Under the pieces are notes generated by a model. The model was not told the DNA's origin. It saw only the letters and a program-made list of their open reading frames with translations, and did no database searches. Source: Paludibacter sp. 47-17 (GTDB taxonomy: Bacteria; Bacteroidota; Bacteroidia; Bacteroidales; Paludibacteraceae). From it: a DNA stretch of 64,000 nucleotides. Below are positions 28,717 to 37,429 of the stretch, in pieces; position 1 is the stretch's first letter; every line of letters starts with the position of its first letter. The stretch spans positions 1-64,000 of the forward strand of contig MKVT01000021.1 in assembly GCA_001898935.1 (NCBI GenBank), in the 5' to 3' direction. Both the position numbers and the translations under genes were made by a program.

Positions 28717-30291
28717 TTAACGAACAACAATTTTTTGCGTTTGTGAGGGGGTTTTTACAATGTAAATACCTTTTTCAAGTTTCACGACAACCGGCTCCGA
28801 AGCGGCTTTCACCGAGCCCATCATCGTACCTGCGATGGAATAAACTGCTACCTCCTCGCCGGCAGTCAGACCCGAAATATAAACCCGATCTCCCCCTACG
28901 GCAACCGACACCCTGTTTTCCGGCGAAGCATCCGGAGCAGTTGTGCCTTCGGGAAGTTCATATGCACCCAAATCGATGCGGGCACCTGCAATCCGGTCCA
29001 AACCAGCCAGATCGAACGTGATCGCAGCAGGGAAATAACTATTTTCGCCTGCATTCACCGCCAATGAAGCCGAACCGACTTTCCAGTTTGCCTGGGCGAT
29101 TTCGGTCAGTTTAACTGCATCGGTGGTAGCACCGGCAAACGAAGTGGGAGCAATAAAAGCAATATCCTGCCAGGCAGTGGCCGCATCGGTAAGCAGAATT
29201 GAATCGGAACCGTCGGCCCAGCTATACGACGCAACACTGGGCCATGTAGCATTGAATTTTACTTTACCGGCAGGATAACCGGCAACCACGCTGATAGCAA
29301 CCGGAGTTGTAGTAGCTTTGGCAACATTGCCCACGACAATATTATTGTACAATTCGCCGGTATTGGTAGCCGAAGCCAGGTAGATAAGACCTTCGTTGTT
29401 GGCAACGGTATTGTTTACCATGGTGCCTTTGTTCAGATATACGGTATTGTTTCCGGTATTGTTCGTGATCAGGCAATTGGTAATCGTACAACTCCCCGGA
29501 TTGTTGGTATAAATCCCCGCTCCTGCACCCGTTGAAGTATTGTTGCGGATAATCAGGCTGTTCAACGTGCTGTTGCCGGCAGCCTGCACCCGCACCCCAC
29601 CCTGTGCATTTTGTTCGATAAGTGAGTGCTCGATGAGCGATGCAAAACCCGAAGCCGGAGCGGCGTATATTCCACCGGCGGCAGGAATTGTGCCCGAGGT
29701 AGTAGTATTGTTGTATATCCGGCAATTGGAAACAATCCCCCCTACGGCATTAATCCCGCCACCGTTTCCGGTAGTCGTATTTCCGGTGACAATCGAGTTT
29801 TGTAATTTCAGGTTGGCCCGCAGCAGCACACCACCGCCGCTGTTGTTCAATTGTGTTCCCTGACCGTTACCGTTGGTAATGGTAAATCCATCGATTACAT
29901 ATACGGCCGGAAAATTGGCGGCAACTTCGATACAACGTTTGGCTGCTCCCCCATCGAGAATCGTAACATGGGTAAAATCCCACGGATCGGTTCCTCTGGC
30001 CCGTTGCGACAACTCGGTTTCGGTTCCGGCAAAACCACCGTAAAGATTCACTCCCTCTTTCATCAGAACAGGAGCGGCAGCCGTCGAGTACGTCCCGGCT
30101 TTCACCCATACATCCTGTGCTTCCGACGAGGTCGAAAAGAGTACTTGAGCAGCATTAACGGCCGATTGTATATCGCCCAGTGCATTCGACCACGACGAAC
30201 CGTCGCCGGTTCCTCCCGGAACAACATAAACTGTGGCCTCAACGCCCCCAACCAACATGATGCCTAGCACCAGGGTAATCATTTTTTTCAT
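28717..30291 (-). CDS. Secreted parallel beta-helix protein with T9SS domain, monocistronic paralogue
   Basis: A 524-residue paralogue of the adjacent 640-residue beta-helix protein. It has a signal peptide (1-19), GDGSSWSNALGDIQSAVNAA near residue 30, Asn-rich beta-helix coils (about 120-330), the closing LDRIAGARIDLGAYELPE motif near 435 and a type A T9SS domain (KGIYIVKTPSQTQK) at the end. It differs from its neighbour by a shorter helix and region-specific turns. It has its own promoter (30336-30400) and terminator (28635-28685), so it is a single-gene unit under the same putative operator. Function is unknown: adhesin, glycan-binding protein or lyase are all possible. Confidence 0.82.
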   Translation of the reverse strand: MKKMITLVLGIMLVGGVEATVYVVPGGTGDGSSWSNALGDIQSAVNAAQVLFSTSSEAQDVWVKAGTYSTAAAPVLMKEGVNLYGGFAGTETELSQRARGTDPWDFTHVTILDGGAAKRCIEVAANFPAVYVIDGFTITNGNGQGTQLNNSGGGVLLRANLKLQNSIVTGNTTTGNGGGINAVGGIVSNCRIYNNTTTSGTIPAAGGIYAAPASGFASLIEHSLIEQNAQGGVRVQAAGNSTLNSLIIRNNTSTGAGAGIYTNNPGSCTITNCLITNNTGNNTVYLNKGTMVNNTVANNEGLIYLASATNTGELYNNIVVGNVAKATTTPVAISVVAGYPAGKVKFNATWPSVASYSWADGSDSILLTDAATAWQDIAFIAPTSFAGATTDAVKLTEIAQANWKVGSASLAVNAGENSYFPAAITFDLAGLDRIAGARIDLGAYELPEGTTAPDASPENRVSVAVGGDRVYISGLTAGEEVAVYSIAGTMMGSVKAASEPVVVKLEKGIYIVKTPSQTQKIVVR

Positions 30292-30335
30292 AAAGCATTA
30301 CATTTAAAAGATTATTACTTGTGTTAATAATGCTG

Positions 30336-30400
30336 CAAATGTACATGGTATGTTTACCCCCTGAGTACAAAATCATTCGCTTTTGGCCCGATATTGTACG
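30336..30400 (-). promoter_or_regulatory. Promoter of beta-helix paralogue with tandem YGNAC element
   Basis: The -7 box TACATTTG is at 30336-30343 (minus strand). Half-sites are CGTAC (30396-30400) and TGTAC (30365-30369), starting 31 bp apart, with 21 bp between the second and the -7 box. The 13-mer CGTACAATATCGG starting at the first half-site recurs exactly, at the same distance from the -7 box, at 36093 on the plus strand. Confidence 0.68.
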
Positions 30401-30440
30401 CGAATCGTCCAATCCTCCATTAATTAACAGTTGAGTAGCG

Positions 30441-31970
30441 CTAATTCTCCGGTGCAAGATACAATCCGGCTTCGATGAGCTCTGGAGCCGCCCTGAACGC
30501 TGTAATCTTCACCCTTACTTTTTTGGACGACACTTTTTCAAAGCGAAGCAAGCGTTTGTAACCCACAGTCAGGCCTTCGGCCACTTTCATCCACCGGCCG
30601 TTCTGATAGATTTCCAGCTGAAAAGCTTCGATGCGCTGACCATTGCGTATATTTTCCTGAAGCATCAACCGGTCGAAAGTGACCGGCTTTTTAAAATGGA
30701 ATTCAATAGCGTGTTCGCTGGCGGCGGTAGTGGCTTTCCAATAACTGTGCTTATCGCCGTCGGTCAGTTTGGTTGCTTCAAAACCTCTGGCTGGTCTGAC
30801 ACTGCTCAGTTTCGCCTGCCGGGCCAGGTTCACGGCAAAGGTAGCCTCGATACGCCGGCGGAGCGCCATCAGGTGATCGATATCGTTCTCGTGAATCAAG
30901 CCCCTGCGATCGGGAGGAATGTTGAGCAACAAGGTCGAATTCATCCCGATCGAACTATAGTAAATATCTTCGAGCTGACGGGGCGATTTTACCTTATCGT
31001 CCTGCGAGGAATGATAAAACCAGCCCGGACGGATGGACGTATCGACTTCGGACGGATACCAGATGATTCCCGAGGTGCCCTTCAGTTTTTCACGACTACC
31101 CAAGTCGTTTCCGCGCGCATCTTTGGGTACAAACATATCTTGCTTTACATCCTGCTGCGAATCGGCAGCAATTTTACGCCGCGAAGCTACTTCCACCGGC
31201 AACACGCTCCATTCCGGATCGCGCCCCTTGCCCGCCTCATTTCCTACCCAGCGCACGTCGGGCCCCATAATCGCAATTACGGCACCGGGCTGAAGTTGGC
31301 GAATAAGGGCGTAATACGATTCGAAATCGTATTGCTGAACCTTACCATTCGGACCTTCTCCATTGGCACCGTCGAACCAGACTTCAAACACCTCGCCGTA
31401 GTTGGTGAGCAGTTCGGTAAGCTGGCGGCGAAACACTTCGTTGTAGGCAGGCGAATCGCCATAGGCAGGATGGTTGCGGTCCCAGGGCGATAAATACACT
31501 CCGAATTTCAGACCGGCCGCCCTGCATGCATCGGCAACTTCTTTCACCAGATCGCCTTTGCCCGAACGCCAGGGCGATTGTACCACCGAATATTCCGTCG
31601 TAGCCGTGGGCCACAAACAAAATCCATCGTGATGCTTGGCTGTGAGTATCAATCCTTTCATTCCGGCCTCCTTGAATACAGCAACCCATTGATTGGCATC
31701 AAGTCCGGTCGGATTGAACACGGCCGGATCGGTGGTGCCGTCGCCCCATTCCTTGCCTGTAAATGTATTCGGACCAAAATGAATAAATCCGTAATATTCC
31801 AGTTCCTGCCATGCCATTTGTCGTTCGGAAGGCCGCACAGCAAGTGCAGCTTCGAGCACAGCGGCATCGTCGGCTCCGTCGGGTACGGCCACATAATTTT
31901 GTGCATCCGCAACAGGAGCCATCCATCCCGTAAGCACTAAAAAAGCCAATAAAATACGTTTTGTGTTCAT
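30441..31970 (-). CDS. GH29 alpha-L-fucosidase
   Basis: A 509-residue secreted retaining fucosidase (signal peptide 1-23, ending VADAQ). The barrel carries the GH29 hallmarks YGFIHFGPNTFTGKEWGDG near residue 60, LTAKHHDGFCLWPT near 113 and the nucleophile-bearing EVWFDGANGEG near residue 200. The pattern and the C-terminal F5/8-type beta-sandwich (about 385-509) recall the GH29-B group, which acts on alpha-1,3/1,4-linked fucose; this sub-assignment is tentative. It starts 11 bp after GH20 and is third in a sulfatase-GH20-GH29 operon, pointing to stepwise trimming of a sulfated, fucosylated HexNAc glycan. Confidence 0.92.
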   Translation of the reverse strand: MNTKRILLAFLVLTGWMAPVADAQNYVAVPDGADDAAVLEAALAVRPSERQMAWQELEYYGFIHFGPNTFTGKEWGDGTTDPAVFNPTGLDANQWVAVFKEAGMKGLILTAKHHDGFCLWPTATTEYSVVQSPWRSGKGDLVKEVADACRAAGLKFGVYLSPWDRNHPAYGDSPAYNEVFRRQLTELLTNYGEVFEVWFDGANGEGPNGKVQQYDFESYYALIRQLQPGAVIAIMGPDVRWVGNEAGKGRDPEWSVLPVEVASRRKIAADSQQDVKQDMFVPKDARGNDLGSREKLKGTSGIIWYPSEVDTSIRPGWFYHSSQDDKVKSPRQLEDIYYSSIGMNSTLLLNIPPDRRGLIHENDIDHLMALRRRIEATFAVNLARQAKLSSVRPARGFEATKLTDGDKHSYWKATTAASEHAIEFHFKKPVTFDRLMLQENIRNGQRIEAFQLEIYQNGRWMKVAEGLTVGYKRLLRFEKVSSKKVRVKITAFRAAPELIEAGLYLAPEN

Positions 31971-31981
31971 GGTTCGTGTAG

Positions 31982-34324
31982 TTATTCGATAATTAATTCG
32001 TCGAGAGCTGCCCGTGTTGCAATTCCTTTGCGAAGATGAAATTCCGGCGTAATTCCCGGATTTTGAACGAGAATGCGCATAGCTTTTACCTTCCGGGCGC
32101 CCAATTCGATATAACGGGTGGTTCGGAAATGCCCTTGCTGAAAGCGTTCGGTATCCGAAAACGAATGCAGCCGTAAAGGTATAAAATTTTGCCCGTCGGT
32201 AGAAATCATGACCTGGATGGAAGCAGGGAAATGAACCCCCATTCCTGCATTGTTCAACATCCCTACTCCCAACCGGGAGATGCTGATCGTATCGGGCCAG
32301 TGAATTTCGAAGCGGGCATCGCGGTCGTATAAATCAACCCATTCTCCATCGGTCAGTTTTTCGCTGCCTCTTACTCCGTTGAGCAATACCCCGGCCATTG
32401 CTTCCGACGATACTATTTTGCTCCCTGCCGCTTTGTGGTTCAATGTATTGAGCGACAGTATCTCGCCCCTACGCTGCCCGCCGGCAAAGGTGGCGGCCCG
32501 CACCATTGTACCCGGATTTAACCATAAGGTATCGCTGTAGAGCTGCGAGCCGGGCCCGGGTTCGCTGCCATCGAGGGTATATCGAAGGTCGACGGCAGGA
32601 AGGATATTGGTGAGGGTTACTTTCAACCGGCCATTGGAAGGCACCACCCGGTGCTGAATATTGTACATCGAACGGGCATACGGAATACCCAGCCATTGAT
32701 AACGCCGAAGCATAGGATCCATGCGACGGGTAAAATCGTTCCAGTTTTTCCGGTCGGGCTGCGACCAGGCCGATTCGGCAAATGCAGCCAACCGGGGAAA
32801 AACAAGGTAATAAGCCTCTTCGGGACGGCTGACAAACTCGGTCCATAAGCAAGCCTGCACCCCCAACATCTGTTTTCCTACCGAAGACGGCAACCTTGCC
32901 GGAAGCGGCTCGTAGTTGTACACATCGTACAAGGTAGTGTTTCCAAAATACGTAAACGGCTCAAACCATTGCGGCCCCTGGTAACGTATAAAATAATAAT
33001 ACCATGCCGGACTCTTTATATAGTTAAATCCCTGCTCTCCAGCTGTTTCTGCCCCCGACCCATCGGCTCTCCAGCCCACAATCACGGCTTTTTCGGGTAT
33101 CCTGCTGTCGACCAGTTCGTCCCAGCCTATCAACCTGCGATCGTTCTGTAGCAAGAAACGGTTAATACGCCCGATGAAATAGCTCTGCAATTCTTCCTCA
33201 TCAGGAATAGCATGCTCTTTCATTCTGGCCTGACATAACGCACATTGCTTCCAATGCGTTTTTATAGCTTCATCGCCTCCGATATGGATGTATTTCGAAG
33301 GAAATATGTCCATCACTTCGCCGAGAACATCTTCCAGAAAAGTAAACACCGAATCGTTGCCCGCACAATAAATCACGGCGGCCTGCGTTCCGCCGCCTCC
33401 CGGCAGCACCCCGGGTATCTGCTCCACTACCGGGCAAGCCAGGTGGGGATAGGCTGCCAGCGACGAATTGGTATGTGCCGGCATTTCGATCTCGGGAATC
33501 ACTTCAATCTGATGACGGGCTGCAAAAGCTACGATTTCGCGCATATCTTCCTGCGTATAATATCCCCCTTTTACAGCCGACTCGCCCGCTTCGGGGTTGG
33601 CGCGCAAAGGGAAGGAATTGATCCGGTCGACCCGCCAGGCACCGGTATCGGTAAGACGCGGATATTTTTTAATTTCAATCCGCCATCCATTATCGTCGAC
33701 CAGATGTAAATGCAACACATTTATTTTGTGCATGGCCAGGTAACCGATGAGTTTCAACACCTCCTGTTTAGGCATAAAATACCGGGCTACATCGAGCATA
33801 AAGCCACGATATCCAAACCGGGGAGCATCGTCGATGCTCACTCCGGGAACTTTTATTTTCAGGGGTTTAACCGCCCTGTACAAACCTTGGGTCGCCGACT
33901 CATCGAAGGCATACACCGTATCGGGCATCAATTGAAACAGGGTTTGGAGTGCATAATAAAATCCGCGTCGGGTAGAGGCTTCGATGCGGATCGATTGCGT
34001 TGAAACAGCGAGCCGGTAACCCTCTTCGCACAAGCCCGGATCGTAGGTCATTTGTACCGAATTTCGGGCGGGTTTACCCTTCAGCCGTATGCGCAGGGGT
34101 AATCCGCTTGCCCGTTGAAGCTGGTCGATAAAAGGCTGAGCTACACGGAGCACCGTTGAATCGGCGATATTCCAGTGGGTCGAACGGTTGAATTCGAATG
34201 CTTCGGAAGTGTACCGGAGCTGTGCCGGTTGCGGAATAAGCTGTGCCCTTACCGTATCGGCACCAAACAGCATGAGCAGGGCCGCCAGCAAGCTGTACAG
34301 CAAACGCTTTGATTTACAAATCAT
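31982..34324 (-). CDS. GH20 beta-N-acetylhexosaminidase
   Basis: A 780-residue secreted exo-enzyme removing terminal beta-GlcNAc or beta-GalNAc by substrate-assisted catalysis. The signal peptide ends near residue 27 (VRAQ). The GH20b domain (about 30-150) precedes the barrel; KYIHIGGDEAIKTHWKQC near residue 350 holds the catalytic Asp-Glu pair. After the barrel come a chitobiase C-terminal-like strand pattern (YTLDGSEPGPGSQLY near 590) and an F5/8-type sandwich (about 640-780). It is encoded 22 bp after the sulfatase stop, so desulfation probably precedes its action. Linkage and choice of sugar cannot be set from sequence. Confidence 0.94.
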   Translation of the reverse strand: MICKSKRLLYSLLAALLMLFGADTVRAQLIPQPAQLRYTSEAFEFNRSTHWNIADSTVLRVAQPFIDQLQRASGLPLRIRLKGKPARNSVQMTYDPGLCEEGYRLAVSTQSIRIEASTRRGFYYALQTLFQLMPDTVYAFDESATQGLYRAVKPLKIKVPGVSIDDAPRFGYRGFMLDVARYFMPKQEVLKLIGYLAMHKINVLHLHLVDDNGWRIEIKKYPRLTDTGAWRVDRINSFPLRANPEAGESAVKGGYYTQEDMREIVAFAARHQIEVIPEIEMPAHTNSSLAAYPHLACPVVEQIPGVLPGGGGTQAAVIYCAGNDSVFTFLEDVLGEVMDIFPSKYIHIGGDEAIKTHWKQCALCQARMKEHAIPDEEELQSYFIGRINRFLLQNDRRLIGWDELVDSRIPEKAVIVGWRADGSGAETAGEQGFNYIKSPAWYYYFIRYQGPQWFEPFTYFGNTTLYDVYNYEPLPARLPSSVGKQMLGVQACLWTEFVSRPEEAYYLVFPRLAAFAESAWSQPDRKNWNDFTRRMDPMLRRYQWLGIPYARSMYNIQHRVVPSNGRLKVTLTNILPAVDLRYTLDGSEPGPGSQLYSDTLWLNPGTMVRAATFAGGQRRGEILSLNTLNHKAAGSKIVSSEAMAGVLLNGVRGSEKLTDGEWVDLYDRDARFEIHWPDTISISRLGVGMLNNAGMGVHFPASIQVMISTDGQNFIPLRLHSFSDTERFQQGHFRTTRYIELGARKVKAMRILVQNPGITPEFHLRKGIATRAALDELIIE

Positions 34325-34346
34325 TATAAATTGTAGTATGTGATTA

Positions 34347-35933
34347 TTATTTTGTATGCAGGCCGGCTACCGGCGGAAACCGAAAACGGATCGGATCGTC
34401 GTACTTTACCTGAAGTTCGTGCAACTGCACTTTTAATTTTGCAAGGAGTTTACGATACCGCGGATTGGCAGCCAGATTGGTCATTTCCGACGGATCTTTT
34501 TTCAGGTCATACAACTCCCAATGGTCGATATCGTTATAAAAATGAATTAGTTTATAGCGTTCGGTACGAATTCCATAATGCCTTTTCACCATATGTTCGG
34601 CCGGATATTCCTGATAATGATAATAAATCGCTTTCCGGTTGCCCGCCGATTTTTTGCCCCGGATCAAATCGGCGTACGATTCCCCCTGAATATCGCCGGG
34701 AACCGGCACACCTGCCAGATCGAGAAAAGTAGCAGCATGATCGATGTTCTGTACCAGTTGCGATACTACCCTGCCCCGCCGGCCGGCCATAGCATCGGGT
34801 ATTCGTATCACCAGCGGCGTGCGGAGCGATTCTTCGTACATAAATCGTTTATCGAACCAGCCATGTTCGCCCATATAAAAGCCCTGATCGGACGTATATA
34901 CGATCAAGGTATTATCGAGCAAGCCTTCTTTCTCCAGGTAATCGAGCAAGCGGGCAATATTATCGTCCATCGATTTGGCCGTTTTCAGGTAATCTTTAAT
35001 ATAACGCTGGTATTTCCAGAGCACCAGATCGCGCCCGCTTAAGTTACGTTCTTTCAAATCGTTACTTATCGAATCGTAAAACTGGTCCCAGACCCGGCGA
35101 TCGTCGGGACGCATACGTCCGAAGGTACCGTCGGGGCCGTTGACAAAACCATCGTAAGGATGTTTCTCGCCCCGGGGATGCTGCACTTTCAGATCGTACA
35201 GAAAAGTCATGTGCCGGTCGATTTCCATTTCCTGTCCCGCAGCAGCAGGACGGTTAGCGTACGAATCAAAAAAATTGGCCGGTACCGGAAAGGTTTTATC
35301 CTCGTAAGCATACAAATCGTCGAGTTTTGCCATCCAGTTGCGATGCGCCGTTTTATGATGCACAAACATCAGAAAAGGCTTCTGTTTGTCGCGCTGCTCG
35401 AGCCAATCGATACTTTTATCGGTAATCAGGTCGGTAACATACCCGCGTTCGCGGTGCATACCTTTGCTGGTTATAAAATCGGGTTCGTAATAATTGCCCT
35501 GGCCCGGAAGAATTTCCCAATAATCGAAACCGGTGGGGAGGCTTTCGAGATGCCATTTCCCTATCATTGCTGTTTGATAACCTGCCGCCTGCATCAGCTT
35601 GGGCATTGTTTGCTGCGAACCGTCGAAATGATCCTGGTTGTCGACTTTACCGTTTTTATGACTATGCTTGCCGGTGAGCATGCAGGCCCGGCTGGGTCCT
35701 GAAATGGAATTGGCGACAAAGCTCCGTGTAAACCGGAGACCTTCGCCGGCAATGCGATCGATAGCAGGCGTATGGCCGAAACGAAGATCGTAAGCACTGA
35801 TCATTTGCTCGGTATGATCGTCGGACATGATGTAGATAATATTCAAGGGTTTCTTGGGTACTGCCAGTGCAGCACTCCCGACCAGCAAGGCCGACATACC
35901 GGTGAACGCCGCTAATTTTTGTTTTTTGTTCAT
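34347..35933 (-). CDS. Ser-type S1-family sulfatase
   Basis: A 528-residue sulfatase with signal peptide (1-24, ending ALA). The formylglycine signature SISGPSRACMLTG fits the family pattern fully, with Ser78 as the residue to be converted. Metal ligands are visible in MSDDHTEQ (Asp37, Asp38) and in YTSDQGFYMGEHG near residue 330. The Ser form needs an anaerobic radical-SAM maturase (anSME), not present in this window. The GPSRACMLTGKHSHKNGK stretch resembles subfamily S1_11 (N-acetylglucosamine-6-sulfatase) as I recall it; that is a hint only. It is first in the operon with GH20 and GH29 and carries the tandem-element promoter. Confidence 0.9.
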   Translation of the reverse strand: MNKKQKLAAFTGMSALLVGSAALAVPKKPLNIIYIMSDDHTEQMISAYDLRFGHTPAIDRIAGEGLRFTRSFVANSISGPSRACMLTGKHSHKNGKVDNQDHFDGSQQTMPKLMQAAGYQTAMIGKWHLESLPTGFDYWEILPGQGNYYEPDFITSKGMHRERGYVTDLITDKSIDWLEQRDKQKPFLMFVHHKTAHRNWMAKLDDLYAYEDKTFPVPANFFDSYANRPAAAGQEMEIDRHMTFLYDLKVQHPRGEKHPYDGFVNGPDGTFGRMRPDDRRVWDQFYDSISNDLKERNLSGRDLVLWKYQRYIKDYLKTAKSMDDNIARLLDYLEKEGLLDNTLIVYTSDQGFYMGEHGWFDKRFMYEESLRTPLVIRIPDAMAGRRGRVVSQLVQNIDHAATFLDLAGVPVPGDIQGESYADLIRGKKSAGNRKAIYYHYQEYPAEHMVKRHYGIRTERYKLIHFYNDIDHWELYDLKKDPSEMTNLAANPRYRKLLAKLKVQLHELQVKYDDPIRFRFPPVAGLHTK

Positions 35934-35982
35934 TTCATGAATGATAATGGGTTAACCTGCACAATTTACTTCTGTTGAATTG

Positions 35983-36047
35983 CAAATTTAAGCTTATTAT
36001 TCGAAATTCATGTTTGAAATTGTATTTTCTGTGTACAATTTTATCCA
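35983..36047 (-). promoter_or_regulatory. Promoter of the sulfatase-GH20-GH29 operon with tandem element
   Basis: The -7 box TAAATTTG is at 35983-35990 (minus strand), about 50 bp before the sulfatase ATG. Half-sites in the expected places are TGGAT (36043-36047) and CAAAC (36012-36016), 31 bp apart and 21 bp before the -7 box. They are the most degenerate of the set. This 259-bp intergenic region also holds the divergent promoter of the 36193 gene. Confidence 0.55.
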
Positions 36048-36092
36048 AATGCGACACATAACTAAATAATTTTAATTTCATTCCCGTCAATT

Positions 36093-36157
36093 CGTACAAT
36101 ATCGGACAAAGCAAGAACGAAATCGAACATCAATTCGGCAGGATCTGCTTACATTTG
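36093..36157 (+). promoter_or_regulatory. Promoter of the T9SS protein/GH18/SusCD locus with tandem YGNAC element
   Basis: The -7 box TACATTTG is at 36150-36157. Half-sites are CGTAC (36093-36097) and CGAAC (36124-36128), with direct-repeat context AATTCGTACAAT and AAATCGAACATC. Spacing is identical to that at 30336-30400. The leader to the ATG at 36193 would be about 29 nt. Confidence 0.68.
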
Positions 36158-36192
36158 TGGCATCAAATTTTCAACTTTAATTCAGTGTACTT

Positions 36193-37299
36193 ATGAAATC
36201 AAAAACATTACTGCTTTTAGCTGCTTTTGCAGGTATGCAATTCACGGCTGTTGCCGAAGAAGACATCACTCCTTCACGTTATTTGTTTTCGGAACAGGCG
36301 GTAGGCCGTTTTACCGTGAACGCGACGAATGCCGGCGCCAATCCTCCGGCAGGATGGACCGTCCCTGTCGAGAATTTCAACAATGGTTTTTTGGTATTGG
36401 CGGGCGGACCGGCCGTATTTACAGGTCTCGAAGCGGCACAGCCGGCAGCCATCCAGGAAGGCCTTAATATTGTCGATTTGGGCGGAACAATAGGAAAAGT
36501 ACTGGTACTGCGCGGCAAGAGCTCGGCATACAGTGCAGGCACGGCGATGGGAGCCGGTTACAACGGAGCCTGGTTCAATATGAATTTTTACGCCGACAAA
36601 ACCAAAACTCCCACCATTAAGCAATTTGTGGACGAAGGCATGACTACGGCCGAGGCTACTAAAAAAGCAACCGTAAGGGTACGGTTGGTATTTTCAATTG
36701 CCGAAAACACCATCAGCAATACCGGCTCGTTTCTCGGTAAATTCTATACCTCCAATGCCCAGAACAACACCTCGCCAAGCGACTTCAACGCGCACTCTCC
36801 GTTTCCGAGCGATGCGTTTCAGGCCACCGACGAATATGGCGATCCGCTCCCAAACGACGAAGGAGAAGCCTATTACGACCCCACGAAATGGATGTTGTAC
36901 GAATTCGACACCACCGTGCCCGAACCAGCCGGATTACCCAATCGGTTGAAAATAGAACTGACCGCCACAACTGGCAACGGAACCTTACTGATCAAGGAAC
37001 TTCGCTTTATAAAAGAACCTACGGGCGACCCTGTGACCCGTAAAATGGAAACGTATACTCCCGGCACTACCGGCTTAAACTTTCTGAAATCGCTTTCGGA
37101 AGAACTGCAGCTGGCTGTCGATGGCCATGCGGTGCAACTGCTGAATGTGGCTGCCGGAAGTCCTGTGAATGTATACGACGCTACCGGTCGCGCGGTTAAA
37201 AATTTTATCGCCGAAAGCGATAACGATCGTTTTGAGTTAGCTACAGGACTGTATATAATTCGTTCGGGACGAATGAGTGCAAAAATTTCCGTACGATAG
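36193..37299 (+). CDS. Unknown secreted protein with T9SS sorting domain
   Basis: A 368-residue protein that I do not recognise. It has a signal peptide (1-21, ending AVA), a central region of about 250 residues rich in Gly, Asn and Thr with alternating hydrophobic strands (likely beta-sandwich), and a type A T9SS C-terminal domain from about residue 295 (ATGLYIIRSGRMSAK). There are no cysteines and no catalytic motif that I can name. The strand pattern with a closing KELRFIKEP stretch near 275 resembles the jelly-roll carbohydrate-binding modules that follow glycoside hydrolases, so a secreted glycan-binding role is possible. It is first after the tandem-element promoter and precedes the GH18 gene by 130 bp. 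Confidence 0.75.
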   Translation: MKSKTLLLLAAFAGMQFTAVAEEDITPSRYLFSEQAVGRFTVNATNAGANPPAGWTVPVENFNNGFLVLAGGPAVFTGLEAAQPAAIQEGLNIVDLGGTIGKVLVLRGKSSAYSAGTAMGAGYNGAWFNMNFYADKTKTPTIKQFVDEGMTTAEATKKATVRVRLVFSIAENTISNTGSFLGKFYTSNAQNNTSPSDFNAHSPFPSDAFQATDEYGDPLPNDEGEAYYDPTKWMLYEFDTTVPEPAGLPNRLKIELTATTGNGTLLIKELRFIKEPTGDPVTRKMETYTPGTTGLNFLKSLSEELQLAVDGHAVQLLNVAAGSPVNVYDATGRAVKNFIAESDNDRFELATGLYIIRSGRMSAKISVR

Positions 37300-37311
37300 G
37301 TAAAGGTCCAA

Positions 37312-37347
37312 CCACCGGAGACAGCGCCACACACCTGTTTCCGGTGG
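37312..37347 (+). terminator. Hairpin downstream of the T9SS protein gene, possible weak terminator
   Basis: CCACCGG (37312-37318) and CCGGTGG (37341-37347) form a perfect 7-bp stem with a 22-nt loop, 13 bp after the stop at 37299. No T-run follows, so it could instead be a processing or stabilising structure between the 36193 gene and the GH18 gene. Confidence 0.35.
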
Positions 37348-37429
37348 TATTTACAACCTTCGTGGCGCCCCCTTCCATCACTGCCGGCTCCTCGCGATTG
37401 CCGGATTGTTCACTACAAATTTTTACCAA

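Noticed and set aside
36033-36052. A further GTACAAT...CAAATGC copy on the plus strand upstream of the 36093 element
   Set aside because: It resembles the first half-site but is 61 bp further upstream without a matching second half; it overlaps the divergent sulfatase element and may be part of that.
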